Origin: Candidatus Brocadia sinica JPN1
GTDB taxonomy: Bacteria > Planctomycetota > Brocadiia > Brocadiales > Brocadiaceae
NCBI RefSeq assembly: GCF_000949635.1
Contig: NZ_BAFN01000001.1
Location: forward strand, 1,426,001-1,490,000
Direction: 5' to 3'
Length of the DNA stretch: 64,000 nucleotides
Shown: positions 54,651 through 61,799 of the stretch, piece after piece
How the letters are laid out: every line of letters starts with the position of its first letter
Numbering within the stretch: position 1 is the first letter of the stretch
Notes under the pieces: generated by a model
Seen by the model: only the letters and a program-made list of their open reading frames with translations
Told to the model about the DNA's origin: nothing
Database searches by the model: none
Translations under genes and position numbers: made by a program

Positions 54651-54714
54651 AAACGTCAACAGCTCTATCAATTCCTTCCTCGAAAACTTTTGGAACACGG
54701 CATCGTCTGATTCG
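54651..54714 (-). pseudogene. Remnant copy of the 3' end of the SNF2 helicase gene
   Basis: Minus-strand sequence here reads ESDDAVFQKFSRKELIELLT, nearly the same as the SNF2 gene's end at 55437-55499 (ESDDAVFKSFSRKELIELLT). The DNA similarity is high and stops close to where the TdeIII-like sense begins. It marks a recombination or duplication junction. Confidence 0.85.
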
Positions 54715-54773
54715 TCTATAAATTTATGGAAATAGCTTTTGGGGTAATCTTTGCAGTAGCACGGTTATCTTTC

Positions 54774-55013
54774 TTAAGCCTTATCATAAGCTTCCAGGAA
54801 TTCTTCCCTGGAAATACCTGCTTGGGTACAAATTACTCTGAGGGTAGAAGCCTTTATCTTTGTATGATTTGGCATGGTCAAGGGGGTTTTGCTTCCGTCG
54901 GGGTTATCACGTATCATTGAAATATGTTCTCTTTCTCGCACAATTCGAAAGCCTAAAATTTCCAGTGCCTTGATCACCCTACGTTTCGGTGCATCAACAG
55001 GAAATTTTATCAT
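54774..55013 (-). CDS. hicA: HicA-family toxin
   Basis: 79 residues with the YcfA/HicA fold: KRRVIKALEILGFRIVREREHISMI carries the catalytic His, then TMPNHTKIKASTLRVI. HicA is an mRNA interferase. ATG overlaps the hicB stop by one nt (TGATG), so translation is coupled. Order is hicB then hicA, the less common but well-known one. Confidence 0.92.
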   Translation of the reverse strand: MIKFPVDAPKRRVIKALEILGFRIVREREHISMIRDNPDGSKTPLTMPNHTKIKASTLRVICTQAGISREEFLEAYDKA

Positions 55014-55237
55014 CAGACTTCAATTCCCGCCTCTGCAACAAATGCCTCAAGTATTGGAGGGTCGATATTAAACATTTCACTTCCAAAACTCTCAATATGA
55101 AACCGAATTGCTGATTTTATATCAGAAAGGGCTTCCTCATAAGTTTCGCCCTGCCCAACGACAACACCTTTGAGTCCTAAAGGATAAGCCACGCATCCAT
55201 CCGGATGTTTTTCTACAATAATCTTAAATTGTCTCAT
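55013..55237 (-). CDS. hicB: HicB-family antitoxin
   Basis: 74 residues with the HicB fold (FKIIVEKHPDGCVAYPLGLKG, GETYEEALSDIKSAI). It lacks a long C-terminal DNA-binding domain, so it is a short HicB. Antitoxin to HicA encoded downstream. GGGAAACGC-type sequence precedes the ATG. Confidence 0.9.
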   Translation of the reverse strand: MRQFKIIVEKHPDGCVAYPLGLKGVVVGQGETYEEALSDIKSAIRFHIESFGSEMFNIDPPILEAFVAEAGIEV

Positions 55238-55433
55238 GCGTTTCCCTCTTTTAAATACATCTCTATTATTTACCGATTAGCTTACCTTGTATATTTAAGC
55301 GATTCGCAAAATATTCTCAAGATAAATCTGAAGTACTTGCTGAATTAATGGGTTACTCTGTCCTTTGCTTTTATCGGGTTTGAAGTATATGCAATTTTTA
55401 AGGCTGTGAACTCTGTGGTTTAAATGCCATATC

Positions 55434-58175
55434 TCAAAACGTCAACAACTCAATCAGTTCCTTCCTCGAAAATGACTTGAACACGGCATCGTCGGACTCG
55501 ACGATGGAGTTCATGAGGGCGGCCTTGGTGGTGATCATGGAGTCGATCTTTTCCTCCAGGGTGCCTCTGGTGATGAGCTTGAAGACCTGAACGCCTCGGG
55601 TCTGGCCGATGCGATGGACACGGTCGGTGGCCTGATCTTCCCGCGCGGCGTTCCACCACCGGTCGTAGTGAATGACCACCGAGGCAGAGGTCAGGTCAAT
55701 ACCCAAACCGCCAGCCATGAGGCTTCCCAGGAAGACGTTGCAGTCAGGGTCGTTCTGGAATCTCTCGACAACCTTGCCGCGATTCATAGTGCTGCCACGC
55801 AAGGTCTCGTATCTGACGTCGATGTTATTCAGCCAGTCACCAATAATATCAAGCATCTCCAGATATTGTGAGAAGACCACGACCTTTTCTCCTGACTCCA
55901 GGGTCTCTTCCATGATCTCCTTGAAAAGCTCGAATTTGCCCGATGTGGCGCTTTTGGGGCTAGTGCCATTCAATATCAGCTTTGGATGGTCACAGAGCCG
56001 TTTCAATTTGGTAAGCAAGGCAAAGATGTGGATGTATTCCACCGGTTGACTTTCATCCCTTAACTTTGCAATAAGCTTGCTTCCCCGTTCACTAATTATG
56101 TCTTTATACATGACAATCTGGGCTGGCGCCAGGGTGCAATAGCGCTTCTCTTCAGACTTTGGCGGGAGTTCTGTGAGCACGTCCTTCTTGAGCCGCCTCA
56201 ATTTAAAAGGGTGGATGATCTTTTTCAAAACCTCTCGTTTTTCGCTATCCTGATATTTTGTGATGGGATTCTCGTACCGTTTTCTGAAGTCATCTATGCT
56301 TCCCAGATAGCCTGGCATGAGGAAATCAAAGATCGACCATAATTCTGTCAGCCGGTTTTCGATAGGGGTGCCTGTCAGCGCCAGGCGGCGCTTTGAGTTA
56401 AGACACTTCGTTGCTTTGCACATCTGGGTATTGTGGTTCTTGATCTTTTGTGCCTCGTCCAGAACTACGTAGTTCCATTGAACCTTGTTAAGAACTTCCG
56501 CATCACGGGAAAGGATGCTATAGGTGGTTAATACAACAGAGGGCGTGTTGCCTGAAAAGAGGGTATTTCTTTCTTTTCCGTAAAACAGGGCTATCTTCAA
56601 TTCGGGTGCATAAATCTGGAACTTTGATTTCCAGTGATCCAGCACAGATGTAGGACAGATGACCAGGTTGGGCACGTTCGGTTCGGTTTGTAAGGCGGAG
56701 AGGATCACCACCATTGCCTGATGCGTCTTGCCCAGCCCCATCTCATCAGCCAGGATACCGTTAAAACCGTTCGTATGCAGGAACCAGAGCCAGTCATAGC
56801 CCGACTGCTGATAGGCGCGCAATTCCCCTTTGTAGGAAGAAACGGCAGGCGCCGGTTGTGGCGGTGTGATACGGTCAAAGTTCGCCAGGTATTTTTGTGT
56901 CTCGTTGCATGCGGTTACCTTTACTTCCTTGCCGTATTCTGCACGAGTGCGCAGGTATCCCAATTTGGACATCTTGATACGTCCATTTTCAATAATACCG
57001 CTGCCGCGCTGCCAGAGGTCCATGATGTCTTTGGGAATTTCTATATAGGCAGTGTCCTTTCTTATGCAGTGGTCTTTATCAAGACATGATAAGATTTCAG
57101 AAAGAGTGACGGTGTGCCTTCCTACGGTATAGGTTGGATCCAGCCACAGCCAGTCATTGCCACAAGACTCCACCTGCACATGGGAAACGTCCGGGCTGTC
57201 ATGAACCTCTATGCTTTGTAATCTTTCAGAAGACTTAAAGGAATCGTCATTGAGTAATGGGTCGAGATCGTGCTTAAGGAAATCAATCGCGGCTTTTTCT
57301 TTATAAACCAGCGGTTTTTGTTTATTGAAATAGGGTTTCAAGGTGTAAGGAATGGGCTCGATTGGTCTGTAGGCATTGTTCTGCCATACCCACTGTTCAC
57401 CGATCCTGTTCCCAGCAGCTTCTTCCCACCGGACGGCCTGCTCATCTTTTTTGCTGGAGCCCTTTAGTTTTAGGATGGGGGATAATTCTATATGTCCTTC
57501 TGTGTTTATATCAGCATGGAGATAGGGGACGAGTGGATTCTTATAAAGCTTGACCTTTCTTGCCCGTTCCGATAATTCCACGGTGTTGCTGGAAAATCTT
57601 GTTATCTTTTCGAAAACATGCGGGCTTTTTTCTGCTGAGATGTGAACCACGGTTTCGCCGCATTGGCCCGAAACGAGTTTAAGTTCGAGCTGTGGTCCAC
57701 CGTTGAGCATGTCAACCTTGATGTTGAAATGGCCGAAGTCAGAAAAGATTTCGGTTAACATATCCGTCTGGTTCGGTTCATACGAAGAAAATGGCGAGAT
57801 CCTGGTAAAAATATTGTCCGGGTCAAAAAGCGTTTTTTGTTGCGGATAGAGTGGTTTATTATGACGTTTCGGTTTATTTCGTTGTGCAATCCACTCCAGG
57901 AGAGTAGCAACAATGTGCTTACATATCTCTCCATCCGAGGCATACAAACACTCACAATCCATTTCGTATATTTCTTTTTCATTGGCAAGGATAAAGACGC
58001 TGTACGGTACCGATTCGCTCCCTGCAACTTCTGCCGTTAATTCTCCGTCATTATCATATCTTAGATTATGCACACGGCCACTTTTGTAATACGAAAGTCC
58101 ACGATTGAAGACGCCATTGTTGGCAATAGATTTAATATGTTCTGGTGTGATGGAATCAAAAAAGAATTTCTTCAT
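55434..58175 (-). CDS. SWIM zinc finger SNF2-family helicase
   Basis: About 913 residues from ATG 58175; an upstream ATG (58262) adds 29 unconserved residues. N-terminal SWIM finger (CEC then CKH: Cys 74, 76, 85, His 87), a middle SNF2-associated domain, and a C-terminal Swi2/Snf2 motor: ADEMGLGKTHQ (Walker A), VVLDEAQKIKNH (DEAQ), LTGTPIENRLTELWSI, then GLGIDLTSASVVIHYDRWWN and DRVHRIGQTRGVQVFKLI. These are DNA translocases often in defence or repair contexts. A partial copy of the 3' end lies at 54651-54714. The 3' half is GC-richer than the surrounding genes. Confidence 0.92.
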   Translation of the reverse strand: MKKFFFDSITPEHIKSIANNGVFNRGLSYYKSGRVHNLRYDNDGELTAEVAGSESVPYSVFILANEKEIYEMDCECLYASDGEICKHIVATLLEWIAQRNKPKRHNKPLYPQQKTLFDPDNIFTRISPFSSYEPNQTDMLTEIFSDFGHFNIKVDMLNGGPQLELKLVSGQCGETVVHISAEKSPHVFEKITRFSSNTVELSERARKVKLYKNPLVPYLHADINTEGHIELSPILKLKGSSKKDEQAVRWEEAAGNRIGEQWVWQNNAYRPIEPIPYTLKPYFNKQKPLVYKEKAAIDFLKHDLDPLLNDDSFKSSERLQSIEVHDSPDVSHVQVESCGNDWLWLDPTYTVGRHTVTLSEILSCLDKDHCIRKDTAYIEIPKDIMDLWQRGSGIIENGRIKMSKLGYLRTRAEYGKEVKVTACNETQKYLANFDRITPPQPAPAVSSYKGELRAYQQSGYDWLWFLHTNGFNGILADEMGLGKTHQAMVVILSALQTEPNVPNLVICPTSVLDHWKSKFQIYAPELKIALFYGKERNTLFSGNTPSVVLTTYSILSRDAEVLNKVQWNYVVLDEAQKIKNHNTQMCKATKCLNSKRRLALTGTPIENRLTELWSIFDFLMPGYLGSIDDFRKRYENPITKYQDSEKREVLKKIIHPFKLRRLKKDVLTELPPKSEEKRYCTLAPAQIVMYKDIISERGSKLIAKLRDESQPVEYIHIFALLTKLKRLCDHPKLILNGTSPKSATSGKFELFKEIMEETLESGEKVVVFSQYLEMLDIIGDWLNNIDVRYETLRGSTMNRGKVVERFQNDPDCNVFLGSLMAGGLGIDLTSASVVIHYDRWWNAAREDQATDRVHRIGQTRGVQVFKLITRGTLEEKIDSMITTKAALMNSIVESDDAVFKSFSRKELIELLTF

Positions 58176-58420
58176 AAGTTCAAACTTTTGTAAAGAGGGT
58201 ATAAAGAATAGGGGATTGTACTCAGATACAACATATATATCAATTTGTAAGCAAAAAGTCAACTAATGACCTTAAGTTTTATATCATCTTTTTGACACAA
58301 AATTGTTTTTAAAGATTATGGATAAGGAATCTCAATATTAAATGACATTTTTTGTTCTCCAGAAGGCTTTTCCTTCTCTTTTTCATTTTCTTAAGTGCCA
58401 ATTTCTCCTCACTCTTTTGT

Positions 58421-58462
58421 GGTTGCCGACGTAGCTATGCCTAGTCAGCTACGTCGGCAACC
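58421..58462. repeat. Perfect 16-bp inverted repeat
   Basis: GGTTGCCGACGTAGCT (58421-58436) and its exact reverse complement (58447-58462) flank a 10-nt loop. No T-tract follows, so a simple terminator is unlikely. The rest of 58263-58583 shows no gene. Confidence 0.9.
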
Positions 58463-58583
58463 CCGTATGATAGACAACCTATCTTTGAAATAGACTCAGA
58501 TAGCGCTGCAAGAATCTTGTAGTCAAGTCCGGTACATAGAATAGTTTCAGGATGAACGAAGTCTCCTGCGATACGAAACATCC

Positions 58584-59297
58584 TTAGCGATTCTCCTCAG
58601 TGCCTTCTGAGCACATACCTTTTCCTATTCGACGGAGGAAATGCGCCGGCTCCATCACTTCAGGCCGTACCTGCCTACGGAGGGCTTCACGAACAAAAGC
58701 CACATGATCCACAAGGTGCAATTCCGGATACACCCGGTCGATTGCTTCAATCAGCACCAACTCCTCAACGGCGATGGCTATTCCTGGATCAAACCAGTGT
58801 GCAGGCTCTTGCCATTCCCACCCCTGTTTCAATGCCTTACCACCGATTCCGGCTACTGACTTAGCTCGAATGTCGGTCGTGAGTCTCTCCTTAAAGAAAT
58901 GGGCTGGCTCCATCCAGTCTGTCCGCAGTTTTAAATGGAGGGCATCAAACCAGATTAAGTACAGATTGTAGCTCCCCGCCGCTACCTTCCATGGGTCCGG
59001 CAGCGGTCCGAATACTTTGGATAACTCTTTATCAAAAAGCGTATCTTTGAGGTGCTCTGCTCCCATGCACATACGCTTAAATACCCCCTTATCTCCTATC
59101 TCGAACACGACAGGCACAGTGGTAGTTACCACAAACCCGATTTGCCGTGATATCCTGTCAAATGCATTATCAATTTCCTTCTGAAATTTCTCCCGAATCC
59201 TGATGTAGATGTCGATCAAGTCGTCGTATAGCCTTACGACGGCTGGATGTGCCGGTTCCACCCAATCACGTATACGAGCAAAAGTTTTTTCGTCCAT
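58584..59297 (-). CDS. Protein with four EPAH motifs, unknown function
   Basis: 237 residues, single frame, strong ribosome site AAGGAGGTG before the ATG. The tetrapeptide EPAH occurs four times: residues 14-17 (DWVEPAHP), 130-133 (DWMEPAHF), 164-167 (EWQEPAHW) and 216-219 (EVMEPAHF); three have Trp two before and three an aromatic after. The four copies use different codons (GAACCGGCACAT, GAGCCAGCCCAT, GAGCCTGCACAC, GAGCCGGCGCAT), so they are kept at protein level. The intervening sequence is ordinary helical, non-repetitive, without a signal peptide. Downstream of a cobalamin-type radical SAM gene on the same strand; the motif may be its target or a metal ligand set. I know no family for it. 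Confidence 0.75.
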   Translation of the reverse strand: MDEKTFARIRDWVEPAHPAVVRLYDDLIDIYIRIREKFQKEIDNAFDRISRQIGFVVTTTVPVVFEIGDKGVFKRMCMGAEHLKDTLFDKELSKVFGPLPDPWKVAAGSYNLYLIWFDALHLKLRTDWMEPAHFFKERLTTDIRAKSVAGIGGKALKQGWEWQEPAHWFDPGIAIAVEELVLIEAIDRVYPELHLVDHVAFVREALRRQVRPEVMEPAHFLRRIGKGMCSEGTEENR

Positions 59298-59390
59298 ATT
59301 GCACCTCCTTATGATTGTGTAATGTCAAATGTGAGAGAAACTCGTCTTCCCCTCATTTTTTACTGACAGCTTCAAGTTATTCCGTTCAAG

Positions 59391-59473
59391 TCCCCCTTAG
59401 TAAAGGGGGATTCAGGGGGTTGTGTTTTTCCTGGGCTATTTTACAACCCCCTAGCCCCCTTTTCTAAGGGGGA
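59391..59473. repeat. Long imperfect inverted repeat, C/G-rich element
   Basis: Left arm 59391-59422 (TCCCCCTTAGTAAAGGGGG onwards) pairs with the right arm 59443-59473 (ending CTAAGGGGGA) around ~20 nt. Each arm also has its own small hairpin. A related C/G element follows at 59577-59627. The whole 59298-59671 gap has no gene; it separates the radical SAM and EPAH genes. Confidence 0.8.
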
Positions 59474-59671
59474 TTTTTATGCTTCATACTACCCAGAAAC
59501 CCGCTTAAAAAAATGAAAATTCCCTGTATAATTAAGGTTTTCCATAGTACCCTATAAAAACTTCTTCTTTTTTTATTTCCCCCTTGTCTCCTCCTGGCAA
59601 AGGAGGGGATTTAGGGGTGGTTAATCTGTTTGCGGTTTAGCCGCACCATGGGATAGTTCTGGGAAATAAGT

Positions 59672-61450
59672 TCACCTCCTTTCTTCTTTTGGTTCTGCAA
59701 ATCGGCTCTTAAATACGTTATAGGGAATTGGCGCTGACGTCACTCCCAACAAATCTGTCTCATCCATCCTTTCGGCCTCTGACGTCACAAATTCCAACTT
59801 CTCCAGATTGTCCCTGCTAGAATATGGCATAGGTTTGCAGTTCAGGAAGGACAGCGCTCCGGTATTTGACATAAACCTCGGCACCCTGGCATCCTGACCA
59901 CGACGGTCGTACGTGTTGCTCAACCAACGCAGAATCGACTCACCCTGGACATGCAAGCCCCTGCTCCTTTCGTCAACACGTTCTCTCATCTCGCGTGCAA
60001 AGCCCCGTATCATGACATGATCGTTCGGATCTGCGGTTGTCACGAAGTCATAGATCTGGCAGAGACACTCGTAGGTATCAAGGTTGGTCTGCTTGATAAA
60101 GTTACGCACAGATGCACGCAGTGTTTGCGTTAGCACTTCCGGGTGGAAGCGCCGCAGGAGCTGGAAATAGAAATCCACTTGCATATTGAAGTAGTGCAGT
60201 CCGAAATCGCTGAAATTGCGATCAAAGAATGTGTAGTTAGCGATTTGATGGAAAGCCTCCGAGCGCGGGTCTTTAAGCCGGTAATCGTATCCAAAGTAGT
60301 CACCAAGCAACCTGCCTTCAGTCTTCAGTTTTGCCTCTAACCCGGTACCGGGGTAAGCCTCTGCACGGCAGAAGTTAAATGGATTCTCAATATGCCGTTC
60401 GATAAAACGTAAGTTGACCAGGATGTCATCTAAGACTGTGTCAGGCTCAAACATGAGTAAGTTATAGGCGAGATGCACATCAAAGTCATTGAGAATACGC
60501 AGTGCATTTAAAATCTGATCGAGGGTGCATTTGCGGTTCAGATTGCGTAGCCCATTCTCATGGGCGTTTTCTACTCCTAAAAATACGCGAAACAATCCAA
60601 GGTCGTCCAGCACGCGGATTGAGTCGTGGGTAATGCTATCGGGTCGCGCCTTGACCGCTATGGCAATTCCTTCGATTCCTTCCCGCTGCAGTCCTTCTCG
60701 CAGCTCCTCAAAGCGGCGAAGAGCCTTTTCTGGTTTTGGGAGAAAGAAGTTGTCGTCCTGGAAATTAAAGATACGAACATCATGATGAAAGTAGAGATCC
60801 TTCATCTCTGCTACGATGTTCTCCACGTTTCGCACCCGAAACTTCTTTCCGCCTCCCCTTTCATACCAGGCGTTGATGCTGCAAAAGGCACAGTTGCGCC
60901 AGCATCCCCGGCTGGTCAGAATGCTGGCAATGGGCTTATCAAAATATTCATGGAATGTTATACGTTTTGGAAATGATAATGCGTCAAGATTATCTTGATT
61001 GTCCGTTGCAAGGTTGGTTGTTACTGATCCATCAGATTTTCGATAGCAAAGGCCATATACCCTGGATAGATCTTCTAGATGATCAGCCAACATACTAACG
61101 ATATGTTCGCCCTCACCCAGACAGACCGAATCAAATGCGGTAAAATCCCTGAGCAGATGCTCTGAGTTGAACGAGGCGAAGGGACCACCTGCCGTCAAGT
61201 GACCATGATAACAGCCTTCCCGGAGCGCCTGCGCCAGGTGGCAGAATTCTCGCGCGCGGCCTGTGAACATCATAGACAAGCCGGTGATCTGTGGTGAAAA
61301 GGCGATTACCCGCTTTACTGCATCCGATATGTCAAACTCTGAATTGAAAGGAACGATTTCCACTTTATGTCCTTTGTGTTCTAATGCAGAGGCTATGTAT
61401 CGGAGACCAAGGTTTTCTTCCAATTCTGCGCCTACCAATGCAACTTTCAT
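59672..61450 (-). CDS. Cobalamin-domain-type radical SAM enzyme
   Basis: 592 residues. Residues 1 to about 150 form a B12-binding-like Rossmann domain (LGLRYIASALEHKGHKVEIV, then GGPFASFNSEHLL and VCLGEGEHIV) without the classic DxHxxG. The radical SAM domain begins at SRGCWRNCAFC (Cys 183, 187, 190), followed by FNFQDDNFFLPK and ARPDSITHDSI. A C-terminal region of ~200 residues has no domain I recognise and could hold the substrate. RBS AGAGGTG precedes the ATG. Upstream of the EPAH gene (374-bp gap, same strand). Class B-type enzymes methylate or rearrange; some modify peptides. The substrate is unproven. Confidence 0.82.
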   Translation of the reverse strand: MKVALVGAELEENLGLRYIASALEHKGHKVEIVPFNSEFDISDAVKRVIAFSPQITGLSMMFTGRAREFCHLAQALREGCYHGHLTAGGPFASFNSEHLLRDFTAFDSVCLGEGEHIVSMLADHLEDLSRVYGLCYRKSDGSVTTNLATDNQDNLDALSFPKRITFHEYFDKPIASILTSRGCWRNCAFCSINAWYERGGGKKFRVRNVENIVAEMKDLYFHHDVRIFNFQDDNFFLPKPEKALRRFEELREGLQREGIEGIAIAVKARPDSITHDSIRVLDDLGLFRVFLGVENAHENGLRNLNRKCTLDQILNALRILNDFDVHLAYNLLMFEPDTVLDDILVNLRFIERHIENPFNFCRAEAYPGTGLEAKLKTEGRLLGDYFGYDYRLKDPRSEAFHQIANYTFFDRNFSDFGLHYFNMQVDFYFQLLRRFHPEVLTQTLRASVRNFIKQTNLDTYECLCQIYDFVTTADPNDHVMIRGFAREMRERVDERSRGLHVQGESILRWLSNTYDRRGQDARVPRFMSNTGALSFLNCKPMPYSSRDNLEKLEFVTSEAERMDETDLLGVTSAPIPYNVFKSRFAEPKEERR

Positions 61451-61499
61451 AAATCACCTCTTTCTTGTAATTAAATTAGGACTTCAGCTATTTTTCAAT

Positions 61500-61526
61500 G
61501 TAGAGCGAAGAGCCTCTTCGCTCTAC
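61500..61526. repeat. Palindromic repeat, AGAGCGAAGAGC family
   Basis: GTAGAGCGAAGAG pairs with CTCTTCGCTCTAC around one base; near-identical to 37241-37267. Within the 61451-61799 gap, which also has a C/G-rich tract at 61565-61620 and no gene. Confidence 0.85.
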
Positions 61527-61690
61527 AACCGCACCTTTGAAATTCCTTGTATAATAGGCCTACAGCAACTTACATTTGGCCACCTCCCTCTCCCCCCTTT
61601 TACGGGGGGATTATGGGGGGTATTTGAAATTGCTGTACATCAATGAGTCGTTATACGATAACTTTACCTTAGAAAATCTTTGAATGTTCC

Positions 61691-61729
61691 GTTTGAGGGG
61701 CGCGGCATAAAGCGCCGCTCCCCTCAAAC
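61691..61729 (-). terminator. Hairpin after the large repeat protein gene
   Basis: GTTTGAGGGGCGCGG (61691-61705) pairs with CCGCTCCCCTCAAAC (61715-61729) with one mismatch and a 9-nt loop, 71 bp after the stop at 61800 on the minus strand. It lacks a clear U-tract, so terminator or dispersed repeat remains open. Confidence 0.5.
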
Positions 61730-61799
61730 GATAGTTAGGCAAAACCGCTCGGTCCGTGTTTTACCTCATTTTCCTCGAGCCGGGATGCCAAAGCAGCAG

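Noticed and set aside
61691-61745. attC-like site (GTTAGGC after a hairpin)
   Set aside because: GTTAGGC fits one attC end, but the partner GCCTAAC is missing upstream and no integron integrase or cassette array is seen.
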